From contig NZ_JALBWV010000025.1 in NCBI RefSeq assembly GCF_022678645.1, forward strand, positions 1 to 64,000: a stretch of DNA of 64,000 bases, given 5' to 3'. Source of the stretch: Saccharopolyspora soli. Lineage in GTDB: Bacteria > Actinomycetota > Actinomycetes > Mycobacteriales > Pseudonocardiaceae. Shown here piece by piece: positions 47,054 through 57,759 of the stretch. A program made the translations under genes and the position numbers. Below the pieces are notes generated by a model. It had not been told where the DNA came from. It ran no database searches and was given only the letters and a program-made list of their open reading frames with translations. How positions within the stretch are numbered: the stretch's first letter is position 1; the number at the start of each line of letters is the position of its first letter.

Positions 47054-47515
47054 CTACGGCCGCGGCTGGTCGGGGCGGTCGAGGCGGGCCTCCGGCGGAA
47101 CGTCCCCCAGTACGACGATGGCCCCGGTCAGCCCGCGGCCTTCGTCGTTTCCGGTGGGCGAGCTGTACCAGTAGTAGCCCGGCCCATCCAGGTTGAGGGT
47201 CGCCCTTCCTTTCGAATGGTTCACCAGCCAAATAAATTTCTTGTCGCCATTGCTCGGCAGCAGCGCGCAGTGCGTGTTCAGGTCGTCATTGATGAGCGTG
47301 AGCTCAAGATCACCCCCATGGGGCATGACCAGGATCGAGGGATCCCAGGCAATTTCATCGGGATTGATCCGGATCGTCGCCTCCATCGTGCCATCGGCCC
47401 GCTCCGTGGCCCGGCCGATGTTTCCGGTCGCGAGCACTTGACCAATACCTGCTTTGTTCTGTCCGTCCAACCCGATCTCGCTCAGCAGCTCGGCTCGATC
47501 CTTCGCGGTCGTCAC
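47054..47515 (-). CDS. Cupredoxin-like PQQ-associated protein (MSMEG_3727-like)
   Basis: The 153-residue protein lies 13 bases upstream of the quinoprotein gene. Its C-terminal half is a cupredoxin-like beta sandwich (GGDLELTLINDD, His82, and the GYYWYSSPTGNDEGRGL loop at about 113-129). In blue copper proteins this loop holds Cys, His and Met; here Ser118, Asn123 and Leu129 replace them, so no type 1 copper site is possible. As I recall, a family of small proteins that accompany PQQ enzymes in mycobacteria has this shape. GTG 47515 has AGGAGG upstream. It may help fold, load or accept electrons from the dehydrogenase. No signal peptide. Confidence 0.75.
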   Translation of the reverse strand: MTTAKDRAELLSEIGLDGQNKAGIGQVLATGNIGRATERADGTMEATIRINPDEIAWDPSILVMPHGGDLELTLINDDLNTHCALLPSNGDKKFIWLVNHSKGRATLNLDGPGYYWYSSPTGNDEGRGLTGAIVVLGDVPPEARLDRPDQPRP

Positions 47516-48020
47516 CGGACTTCACCTCCTCATCCCGAACCCCTGGTAGCAACTGTTCGCATCGGTCGCGATCACGGTCGCACGTCGCGGGGTGTTGTGC
47601 ACCTTCCGCTCGACAAACGAGTCAACCCGGTTGACATGAGAAATGGCCCCAGCGAAATACCCGAGGCCAATTCGGGTAAATGGGCCGCGTGATCACGTAC
47701 GCCTGGTTGTGATTGCAGTAGCATGTACTGACGTGGGACAAAAGGCACATTGAACTAATTGTGCGGCCCGGCCCCCGATCAACAAATCGGTAAGGCAGAC
47801 TCTACGCCGGATGAATCCGCACCGACAAGGACGAGCGCCAATTCGGGCTGGTTATGCCGTTCGTACGCCACGAGCTACCGTTCGTACCCCGATGCGCCAC
47901 TGCGAGGAGGAACAACGCCGCGCCTCGTCCCCGCTGGCAGCCAACAGATGTCTGATCAATGATCAACACCGACTCGACCGGTCACGACGCCTCGCCCCGC
48001 GTCTCAGCGCCCGACGACGA
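47516..48020. other. Intergenic region with promoter of the quinoprotein pair
   Basis: It lies between katG (ending at 48021) and the cupredoxin-like gene, all on the minus strand. The part 47640-47770 is AT-richer and probably holds the promoter of the quinoprotein pair. No small gene is supported. Confidence 0.45.
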
Positions 48021-50345
<2,325 letters not shown>

Positions 50346-51740
50346 TCAGAAGCCCAGTGCCCTTCGCACGGCTGGCGCGTTCCGCCGGGAAACCGGCACC
50401 ATCTTGTCCGTCTGGTCATCCATGACCAGCACCAGCTCGCCCTTGCGCCGCCGCTCGATCTCGCGGATGCGGCTGAGATTGACCACGTACCGGCGGTGCA
50501 CCCGCAGGAATCCGGCAGCCGCCAGCTCACCGTCGAGCTTGTCCAGGCCCGGAGAGGCGGCTCGCAGTCGCCCTTGGTCGGTGGACAGCCACACGTCGTT
50601 GCCCTCTGATTCCGCGAAGGAAACCTCCGGCAGCCGCAGCAGCACCATCCGGTTGTCACGCATCGCGACCACGCGGCGCGGCTGTGCTCGCGAGTGCGCG
50701 TCCCCCTCCGCCTGGGGCAACTGCTCCCCGCTGGAAGCACCGAAGGAGACCAAGTTCCCGATCAGCCGACCGGAGACGAAGGCGGGCCGGATGCTGATCG
50801 GTATCGGCTCGTCGGCGAGGTGGGTGAAGATCTGCGTCGAACCGACCCAGTCAGGATTGCGGGCTGCCTGCTTGCTGGCGTACCGGGCGGCTTCGATCAA
50901 CTCCGGCAGCCCGGGGTTCCATCGCAGCGTGGGATCGACTGCCGGGGTGGAGGCTGGGACGCCAAGGAGCACACTTGCCGCGTCGTCGGCGATCACCACC
51001 TTGCCCGCGGCATCCACCGCGGTGAGCGCCGCACTGGAGCGTGTCCTTGCCTGGTTGTACGCGGCGACCAGCTCAGTGCCACTGTCCCAGGCGCGCCTTC
51101 TCAGCGTGCACTGGGTCTTGGTGGCGGCGTTTGCCAGCCATCCGCTCGCGGAGGCGGGAAGCGGGTTGCGCCAGCTGGAGATGTTGAGCACCGCGATCGG
51201 CTCTTTGGTCACCACGTCACGCACCGCGACGCCCGCGCAGGCCCAGTTGTGGAATGCCTGGCACCAATGCTCCGCACCCCTGATCTGTACCGGGTGGTGC
51301 TCTTCGAGTGCCGTGCCCATGCCGTTCGTGCCAGCCGCGCGCTCGGACCAGGAATACCAGGGCGCGAGATTGGAGTCGGCGGCTATGGTGCGCGTGGCTT
51401 GGTCGCCCCACTCGGCCAGGATCCGGCCGGTGGCATCGGTGACGGTGACTATGCCACCGAGGTTGCTCACTTCATGTGCTATGAAGGCGGCACGAAAACC
51501 CAGCTCAGCGAATACGACATCTTGTTCGGGCGTATATTCTCGTTCCACGACGGCCACCGGTGCTTCGGTCAGGTGCGGGTCCACCCGGTACTGCTCCCGG
51601 CAGCGATGCCAGGAGACCGCCACCTCGGGCCGCACCCCGCGGACGTCATCCTCGCCCTGTACGAAGCATTCCCATGCCGCGTACACCGTGCCCTTGTCCG
51701 AGCCCTCGGACGTCCGCTCGAGCCTGTGTGCGTCCCTCAT
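50346..51740 (-). CDS. GAF domain regulator with LytTR DNA-binding domain
   Basis: The 464-residue protein starts like AcoR-type activators: SWHRCREQYRVDP, then a GAF sensor with AAGTNGMGTALEEHHPVQI and WACAGVAVRD. It lacks the sigma-54 AAA domain and ends in a LytTR domain (about 365-464; VSFAESEGNDVWLSTDQGRL, FLRVHRRYVVNLSRI and PVSRRNA). Such GAF-LytTR proteins in actinomycetes lie near alcohol or aldehyde dehydrogenase genes. Here it precedes katG and the quinoprotein pair on the same strand, suggesting control of both. ATG 51740 is chosen from homology; the ribosome binding site is weak. Confidence 0.87.
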   Translation of the reverse strand: MRDAHRLERTSEGSDKGTVYAAWECFVQGEDDVRGVRPEVAVSWHRCREQYRVDPHLTEAPVAVVEREYTPEQDVVFAELGFRAAFIAHEVSNLGGIVTVTDATGRILAEWGDQATRTIAADSNLAPWYSWSERAAGTNGMGTALEEHHPVQIRGAEHWCQAFHNWACAGVAVRDVVTKEPIAVLNISSWRNPLPASASGWLANAATKTQCTLRRRAWDSGTELVAAYNQARTRSSAALTAVDAAGKVVIADDAASVLLGVPASTPAVDPTLRWNPGLPELIEAARYASKQAARNPDWVGSTQIFTHLADEPIPISIRPAFVSGRLIGNLVSFGASSGEQLPQAEGDAHSRAQPRRVVAMRDNRMVLLRLPEVSFAESEGNDVWLSTDQGRLRAASPGLDKLDGELAAAGFLRVHRRYVVNLSRIREIERRRKGELVLVMDDQTDKMVPVSRRNAPAVRRALGF

Positions 51741-52589
51741 CGTTGAGACCGCCTTTGGTCTGTAACCGACACGGGAGCGCCCGGTCCGCACCGGTGACCG
51801 CTCGACTCTGCCTGATCCACGGCGGACCGGGCCGCGTCGCATGTGTTGCTGCCGCACCCGGTGTACATCCGACGGTGCACGCTCTGCGGTGCACGCCCAG
51901 GCATTGTTTCCGTGCAGTTATCGACTTCTAAAGCCGAATGTAAAACTTGCAATCTCTCCCAGCAAGGGGACCGACCAATCCAGGCCGACCGCCAGACCCG
52001 CCTGGAGCAGTGGGCATTGACCCCGGCACGGTTATCGCACGAACGCGAGAAAACGCTGCGCGCAGGGGCACTGCTCGTGCCGTCCCCAGGTGCCCGTCCC
52101 GCGATGGACGCGGCGACGGTGGTGATGTGGCCGATCGTTCCCCGCTCCAGCTGACCGCCGGTGAAATGCGTGCCGTGCATGGCTCGGGTCCGGACCAGCT
52201 GCCGCGAATGTCCATCATGGACGGTCTGGTGGCGAGGATGCGCTGCTTCTCAGTTCGCTCGAACGGGATTCCCGAGGTGTCCAGCTCTACGGTGACAGGT
52301 TCGGCAGCCTCGATCATCCCCGTCTCGACCAGGACGGTGACCACTCCCATCGTGCGGTGCCCGCTCGTCGGCAGGGGACCCGCTCACGTTGTGGCGTCAG
52401 TATTTTCCCCGCGCGCAGGGAAAGTCCGTCCCGGCCGCACACTTCGTCGCCGAAGAACGCCCGGATGAGGTCCGCCACGATCCAGTCGCACATTGGCGCG
52501 GCTTGGCCGCGCCCCTGGGTTGTTCGATGGAGGGCAGCAGACTGCTCCAGTACGCGGTCGAGCGGCAGTTTCTTCTGGTGCCAGTGGTG
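51741..52589. other. Intergenic region of about 850 bases
   Basis: No gene is supported. A 140-codon minus frame (52350-51928) starts with a plausible peptide (MGVVTVLVETGMIEAAEPV) but loses any pattern after about 55 codons; it could be a gene remnant. The segment next to 51741 should hold the promoter of the GAF-LytTR/katG unit and is AT-richer near 51900-51960. Confidence 0.4.
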
Positions 52590-53537
52590 TCAACCGACAT
52601 GCCCGAGTTCGACGGGAAGACCGCACAGCGCCGCCGCGGTGTGCCACAACTCGTCCTCGCGGTCGCGGTCATAGGACTCCGGTGAGGAGTCGTCGACGGC
52701 ACGCCGGTCGATGTAGGTGCCGCTGCCCCCTGGACGAGGGCCCGTTGCGGCGCGGGCGAGAAGGGCACCGGCCGCAGCGGGTGAGAGCGCGAGCGGGGTG
52801 GCGGTCAACGCGTGCAACAAGGTGCGCGAGAGGAACCGGACGAACGGGCTGGCGTCACGCACGAGCCCGGTACCGGGTACGTAGCCGGGGTTGAACGTGT
52901 GCACATCCACCCCCTGGGGCAGCCGCCGTGCCAGCGCGTGCACCATGTAGATCACCGCGAGTTTGCTGGTGGAGTACGCGGTCCGGCCTTCAGCAGCCGT
53001 CCGCGCCGCTGCGTCGTCACGGGGCCGGGCCAGGGTGGGCGCGCTCTCCCACCGAGGTGCGGGCACCATCCCCATGTTGTGCCGCAGGTCCCCGAAGTGC
53101 GTGTCACTGCCCACGATGACAATTCGCGCCGGGGCGGTGAACTCCTCCCACAACAACCGCACGAGCAGGTAGTTGGCCAGCACGTTCACCGCGAAAGTCG
53201 TCTCGATGCCGTCACCGCTAGCGTGGGTACGACTGGTCATCTGCAGCCCGGCATTTCCGACGAATCCGCACAGCGGCGGCAACGCACCCGACCGCAGACC
53301 CTTCCGCAGCTCGGCGGCCGCCGAACGAATCGACCGCATCGAGGCGAGATCGCACGAGACCGCCGACACGTTCGCGTTGGCTGTTGCCCTCGCCAGGTCC
53401 CCGACCAGCTGCTGACCCGAACCCCGTGCCGTCACCACCAGATGGATCTCCGGGTGGTCACGCAGGATCTTCTCGGCCGCGATCCGCCCGAATCCCCTGC
53501 TCGCGCCTGTCATCAACAGGCTCCCCGTGGGTTTCAC
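52590..53537 (-). CDS. Short-chain dehydrogenase/reductase
   Basis: The 315-residue protein is an extended SDR, similar in layout to protochlorophyllide-reductase/retinol-dehydrogenase-like members. It has TGASRGFG for the cofactor, GNAGLQ in place of the usual NAG, VNVLANYLL, IVIVGSDTHFG and the catalytic YSTSK. The tail (about 270-315) is unusually long. It is divergent from a TetR regulator at 53615 across a short region with a palindrome, which suggests specific regulation. The substrate is unknown. Confidence 0.9.
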   Translation of the reverse strand: MKPTGSLLMTGASRGFGRIAAEKILRDHPEIHLVVTARGSGQQLVGDLARATANANVSAVSCDLASMRSIRSAAAELRKGLRSGALPPLCGFVGNAGLQMTSRTHASGDGIETTFAVNVLANYLLVRLLWEEFTAPARIVIVGSDTHFGDLRHNMGMVPAPRWESAPTLARPRDDAAARTAAEGRTAYSTSKLAVIYMVHALARRLPQGVDVHTFNPGYVPGTGLVRDASPFVRFLSRTLLHALTATPLALSPAAAGALLARAATGPRPGGSGTYIDRRAVDDSSPESYDRDREDELWHTAAALCGLPVELGHVG

Positions 53538-53565
53538 CGTAGTCCCCTAATACTTGAACCCTTTT

Positions 53566-53578
53566 GGTACTGGATACC
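53566..53578. promoter_or_regulatory. Palindromic operator candidate between SDR and TetR genes
   Basis: GGTACTGGATACC (GGTA, five-base spacer, TACC) lies in the 77-base divergent region and is close to the start codons of both genes. Its size fits a TetR-family site that controls both directions. Confidence 0.55.
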
Positions 53579-53614
53579 ATAAAGTATCGGGTTCGCGCAC
53601 GCTAGGATGTGGGC

Positions 53615-54199
53615 ATGGCCCAGCAGGTTCCGCTTCGCGAACGGAAGCGACGGCGCGCGCAGGAAGCGATCGTCGACGCGGCGTTCGCACTGTTCGCCGA
53701 ACGCGGCTTCGCCGACGTGACCGTGACCGAGATCGCCGAACGAGCCGAAGTGGGACGCACCACCTTCTTCCGCTACTTCGGCGACAAACGGGAAGTCCTC
53801 TTCGCCGACGAACGCGAGCTCGTCGAACAGCTGCTCCAGCGCGGCAGCGAGCCTCCGCCGAAGCCGCCGACGTTCAGCGAGGCGCTGGATCAGGCCCGCG
53901 CGGCCGTGGACGCGATGTGCGCGGCGGTCACGGCCGACGAACAGCGGTATCGACTGCACGAGCAGCTCATCGCCGACAACCCCGAGTTGCACGACCGCAG
54001 CGAACGCAAACTGCTGCACCTCACCGACACCATGATCACCGCACTGGCAGCACAGGGAACTGCGCCGGAAGAAGCCGCACTCGCGGCCCACCTCGCCCTC
54101 GCCTGCTACCGAGCGGGCAAAGCCACCGCCGGTGCTGACCCCCGGAAACTGAAGCGAGCGGTCGACGAAGCGTTCGACCTGCTCCTGCGGAAGACCTGA
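53615..54199 (+). CDS. TetR-family transcriptional regulator
   Basis: The 194-residue regulator has the TetR helix-turn-helix (about residues 14-60; VTVTEIAERAEVGRTTFFRYFGDKREVLF) and an all-helical ligand domain. ATG 53615 is preferred to an in-frame GTG two codons before. Divergent orientation makes the SDR its likely target, with autoregulation. Confidence 0.92.
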   Translation: MAQQVPLRERKRRRAQEAIVDAAFALFAERGFADVTVTEIAERAEVGRTTFFRYFGDKREVLFADERELVEQLLQRGSEPPPKPPTFSEALDQARAAVDAMCAAVTADEQRYRLHEQLIADNPELHDRSERKLLHLTDTMITALAAQGTAPEEAALAAHLALACYRAGKATAGADPRKLKRAVDEAFDLLLRKT

Positions 54200-54207
54200 A
54201 CCCAGCT

Positions 54208-54239
54208 GGTCGAGAGCGGCATCACTGCCGCCCTCGACC
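54208..54239. terminator. Terminator between TetR and ferredoxin genes
   Basis: GGTCGAGAGCGGCA (54208-54221) pairs with TGCCGCCCTCGACC (54226-54239) with one mismatch and a TCAC loop. It follows the TetR stop by eight bases and serves the convergent genes. Confidence 0.82.
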
Positions 54240-54366
54240 CTGGACAACGGATCGTGGGATCAGGGCTTCTGGCACTACTTCGGGACATTGCCTCAGATGT
54301 CCGACTACGAGCCGACCGCTGGCGACATCGACCTCTGCTCTTGTCAAGGGCAGCCGCGCTCGGCGG

Positions 54367-54561
54367 TCACTCCTCGACGGTGATGGCCAGGGCTGGGCAC
54401 GTCGCCGCGGCGTGGCGGACGTCGGCAGCGACCTCAGCTGGCGGATTGGGGTTGAGCACGACGACGACGCCGTCCTCGTCTCGCTGGTCGAACACATCCA
54501 CAGCGGCCAGCACGCACTGACCCGAGCCGACGCACCTGTCCTGGTCTGCGGTCACCTTCAT
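54367..54561 (-). CDS. [3Fe-4S] ferredoxin
   Basis: The 64-residue ferredoxin has Cys10, Cys16 and Cys55 with a non-Cys residue (Ser13) in the middle of the first motif, which makes it a single [3Fe-4S] type. It starts 27 bases after the P450 gene on the same strand and should deliver electrons to that enzyme. No ferredoxin reductase is nearby. Confidence 0.93.
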   Translation of the reverse strand: MKVTADQDRCVGSGQCVLAAVDVFDQRDEDGVVVVLNPNPPAEVAADVRHAAATCPALAITVEE

Positions 54562-54588
54562 GGGCTCTCTCCTCCGCGCGGCCGCGGG

Positions 54589-55800
54589 CTACCAGGTCAC
54601 CGGCAGTTCGGTGACACCGCCGGTGATGGTGGGGCGAACCTCCAGATCGTCGATGTCCTTGGCCAGGCGCAGCCCAGGCAGGCGCTGGGCGAGGGTGGCG
54701 AAGACGATCCGCAGTTCGGTGCGGGCGAGGCTGGCGCCGATGCAGAAGTGCGCACCGTGCCCGAACCCGAGGTGGGCGCGTTCCTCCCGTTCGGGGTCGA
54801 AGGTTTCGGCGTCGGAGTAGGCGGACTGGTCGCGGTTGGCGGCGTTGATCGACAGGATGACGGCATCGCCGCGCTGGATGGTGACGTCGGCGACGTCCAG
54901 GTCGGTGTGGGCGTAGCGCAGCAGGCCGAGATCGCCCGGTGCCCCCAGGCGCATGATCTCCTCCACCGCGGCATTGACCCGGCCCGCGGGGTCGGCGGTC
55001 AGCGCCTCCCATTGATCGAGTCGGGTGAGCAGGAACAGGGTGCCCAGTCCGATCCGGTTGACCGTGGTCTCGTGCCCGGCGAAGAGCAGTCCGACGCACA
55101 GCCGGACCATCTCGGCGTAGTCGAACTCCTCGTCGGCGCTCTGCGCGCGCACGAGGTCGGAGATCACGTCCTCGCCCGGCTGGGCGCGTTTGGCCTCGGC
55201 CAGTGCAGCCATGTACTCGCTGAACTCGACCCGCGCCTGGTGGGCGTCGCCCCCGCTGGAGTAGGTGGCCATCCGATCGGACAGCGACCGGAAGTGCTCG
55301 CGGTCGCTCTCGGGCACCCCCAGCAGCAGGCAGATGACCGCGACCGGCAGCGGGAACGCCAGCCCGGCGTGCAGGTCGACGACTCCGCTGGGTGCGGCGG
55401 CGTGCTCGGCGGCCAACTGGTCGAGGTAGCCGTCTACCAGGCCCTGCACGTGATCGGAGAGCATCCGCATCCGCTTGGCCGAAAACGCCGGCGTCAACAG
55501 GCGCCGCATCCGGCCGTGGTCGGCTTCCTCGGTCTCGTAGTTGCCCGTCGGGCCGTCCTGCACCGCGGCGGTCGTGATGCGCGACGCCCGTTCGGGCTCG
55601 GGGTGGGAGCGCCCGAGCCGTTTGTCGCTGAGCAGCGTGCGGACCTCGTCGAATCGCGTGACCAGCCACGCGGGGTCACCGGCTGGGGTGGTGACCGGCG
55701 CGACCGGCGCCTCTCTGCGCAGCACCTCGTACAGAGGCGCGAGATCAAGCACGTTCGGCCGCTCGAAGGGCATCTGCAGGCGCTCGGAAGCAACGCTCAT
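54589..55800 (-). CDS. Cytochrome P450
   Basis: The 403-residue bacterial class I P450 is soluble. It shows the I-helix oxygen motif AGHETT (241-246), the ExxR pair Glu281/Arg284, and the heme loop FGHGAHFCIG with the cysteine ligand at 353. The sequence style is that of actinomycete CYP105/107-type monooxygenases acting on natural products or xenobiotics. It forms an operon with the ferredoxin and is divergent from a TetR regulator; with no biosynthetic neighbours a detoxification role is plausible. Confidence 0.95.
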   Translation of the reverse strand: MSVASERLQMPFERPNVLDLAPLYEVLRREAPVAPVTTPAGDPAWLVTRFDEVRTLLSDKRLGRSHPEPERASRITTAAVQDGPTGNYETEEADHGRMRRLLTPAFSAKRMRMLSDHVQGLVDGYLDQLAAEHAAAPSGVVDLHAGLAFPLPVAVICLLLGVPESDREHFRSLSDRMATYSSGGDAHQARVEFSEYMAALAEAKRAQPGEDVISDLVRAQSADEEFDYAEMVRLCVGLLFAGHETTVNRIGLGTLFLLTRLDQWEALTADPAGRVNAAVEEIMRLGAPGDLGLLRYAHTDLDVADVTIQRGDAVILSINAANRDQSAYSDAETFDPEREERAHLGFGHGAHFCIGASLARTELRIVFATLAQRLPGLRLAKDIDDLEVRPTITGGVTELPVTW

Positions 55801-55848
55801 GGCTCTCCTCCTGTGGTGTCTCTCGGCACAGCCGACTCTAGTATTTTC

Positions 55849-55863
55849 TGACAGCTGCTGCCA
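55849..55863. promoter_or_regulatory. Operator candidate between P450 and TetR genes
   Basis: TGACAGCTGCTGCCA is a palindrome with one mismatched pair around a central T. It lies in an AT-rich stretch 50 bases upstream of the P450 start. Binding by the divergent TetR protein is inferred. Confidence 0.5.
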
Positions 55864-55924
55864 ATAATGTTTGACCGGCTAGGGTGTGCCAACGCGCATC
55901 CGGCAGCCGTTTGTGGAGGTCTCC

Positions 55925-56569
55925 GTGGTTGAGCGAAACGACCGCCGAACCCGCCGCGGGCGTCCACCGGTGAGCGACCAGCAACGCCAGCAGCAACGGC
56001 TCGACATTTCCCGCCACGCGGTGCGGCTCTTCCGCGAGCAGGGCGTGGCCGCGACATCGGGCGAGCAGATCGCGAGGGCCGCAGGGGTGTCCGAGCGGAC
56101 GCTGTGGCGCTACTTCCGCAGCAAGGAAAGCTGCGTCGAGCCGTTGCTGACGAAGACCATCGACGCGTTCCAAGCGGTCCTGCGCACCTGGCCGTACGAC
56201 GTGGAACTGCCCGAGCACCTGCGCGCGGCCTACACGCCCGTGCTGGACTCCTCCGGGTCCGACATCGAGGCAGTCCTCGCCGTGGTCCGCATGACGCACG
56301 ACGAACCCGCTCTGCGCGCTGTCTACCTCGTGCTGCGGGAACGCGCGGAATCGGCCTTCGCCGACGTCCTCGCCGAACGCATGGGCATGCCAGCCGACGA
56401 GCTGGAAGTTCGAATGCAGGCCGCCGCCACGAATGCGGCACTGCGCGCGGCAACCGACCACCTCGTGTCCATGACCACCGAAGGAATCGCCCCCGAAACC
56501 CTGCACGAACACCGCGAACGCCTCGCCGATGCCCTCCGCCGCGTCACCCGACTACCCACCCGCCGCTAG
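55925..56569 (+). CDS. TetR-family transcriptional regulator
   Basis: The 214-residue protein has a TetR helix-turn-helix (TSGEQIARAAGVSERTLWRYF, about residues 43-63) and a helical C-terminal domain of the MftR-like type. Start GTG 55925 has GGAGGT four to five bases upstream; an earlier in-frame start at 55886 is less supported. It should repress the divergent P450-ferredoxin operon. Confidence 0.9.
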   Translation: MVERNDRRTRRGRPPVSDQQRQQQRLDISRHAVRLFREQGVAATSGEQIARAAGVSERTLWRYFRSKESCVEPLLTKTIDAFQAVLRTWPYDVELPEHLRAAYTPVLDSSGSDIEAVLAVVRMTHDEPALRAVYLVLRERAESAFADVLAERMGMPADELEVRMQAAATNAALRAATDHLVSMTTEGIAPETLHEHRERLADALRRVTRLPTRR

Positions 56570-56710
56570 GCGACGTCCTCGAAGTGGGTGCGGGTGGCGC
56601 GCTGATCCTGTTGGCGTGGAAGGCGTCGGCGCTCCGGTGTCTACAGTGGATTTCTGGCGCGCAGCCAGCGGCGCAGGCCCGCCCCGACCGGCGCGACGAG
56701 GTTGGCCATG

Positions 56711-57733
56711 TCAGATCCGCAGTCCCGTCCCGTGCACGCCGTGCTCGTCGATCTGGGACAGCTCCTCCTCCGTCAGCGGCGGGAATTCGAGCGCCTTGAC
56801 GTTGTGGTCCAACTGCCACACCGAGCTGGCTCCGATGAGCGCCGAGGTCACCTGCGGCTGCCGCAGCACCCACTGCAGCGCCAGCTGCGCCAGCGACTGG
56901 CCGCGCTGCTCGGCGATCTGGTTGAGGGCGTTGGCCCGCTGCCGGTAGGTCTCGTCGATGACGTCGGGCGAGAGGAACGTGCTGTTCTGGGCGCGCGCAC
57001 CCGCCGGGACGCCATTGAGGTACTTGTCCGTCAGCAGTCCCTGCGCCAACGGCGAGTAGACGATCAGGCCGAAACCGTCCTCGGCGGCCAGCTTGAGCAG
57101 ACCGCCGTTTTCCGGGCCGCGGTCGAAGATCGAGTAACGCGGCTGGTGGATCAGCAGCGGAACCCCCGCCCGGCGCAGCAGGTCGGCCGCTTCGTGCGCC
57201 CGCTCCGGTGGGTAGTTGGAGATGCCAGCGTAGAGCGCCTTTCCCTGTGCCACCGCGCTGACGAGCGCGCCGACGGTCTCCTCCAGCGGCGTGGTCGGGT
57301 CCGACCTGTGGCTGTAGAAGATGTCGACGTAGTCGGTGCCCAGGTCGCGCAAGCTGCGCTCCAGGGAGACGAGCAGCGACTTTCGCGAGCCGCCCTTCTG
57401 GTAGGGGCTGGGGCCGATCGGGTTACCGGCCTTGGTGGACAGGATCAGCTCGTCCCGGTACGGGGCCAGGTCCTTGCTGAGCACTCTCCCGAAGAACTGC
57501 TGCGCGGCGCGGTGCGGCGGTCCGTACCGGTCGGCGTTGTCGAAGTGCGTGATGCCCAGGTCGAAGGCGTGCAGCACGATTTCGCGCTGGGTCTCGTACG
57601 GGTAGTCGGTGCCGAACTTCTGCCACAGGCCGAAGGAGAACGCGGGCAGGTCGAGACCGGAGTTGCCAGCGCGTCGGTACTCGATCTGGTCGTAGCGGTC
57701 TTCGGCCGCCGCGTAGGTCTTCTCGATGGTCAT
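56711..57733 (-). CDS. Aldo/keto reductase, YghZ-like
   Basis: The 340-residue protein is close to the YghZ/Gpr group (L-glyceraldehyde 3-phosphate reductase). It has ITHFDNADRYGPPHRAAQ with catalytic Asp and Tyr, LILSTKAGNPIGP with Lys, YVDIFYSHRSD with His and SALIGASSVWQL at the cofactor end. GGGAGC precedes ATG 57733. It is the last gene of the flavin-monooxygenase/ABC operon, 26 bases after the SfnB-like gene, and may reduce an aldehyde released by desulfonation. Confidence 0.92.
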   Translation of the reverse strand: MTIEKTYAAAEDRYDQIEYRRAGNSGLDLPAFSFGLWQKFGTDYPYETQREIVLHAFDLGITHFDNADRYGPPHRAAQQFFGRVLSKDLAPYRDELILSTKAGNPIGPSPYQKGGSRKSLLVSLERSLRDLGTDYVDIFYSHRSDPTTPLEETVGALVSAVAQGKALYAGISNYPPERAHEAADLLRRAGVPLLIHQPRYSIFDRGPENGGLLKLAAEDGFGLIVYSPLAQGLLTDKYLNGVPAGARAQNSTFLSPDVIDETYRQRANALNQIAEQRGQSLAQLALQWVLRQPQVTSALIGASSVWQLDHNVKALEFPPLTEEELSQIDEHGVHGTGLRI

Positions 57734-57759
57734 CGGCTCCCTTTCGGTCGTCCAGTGGT

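Noticed and set aside
51928..52350. Minus-strand frame of 140 codons beginning MGVVTVLVETGM
   Set aside because: The first part could be a remnant, but most of the frame is low in pattern; no family recognised.
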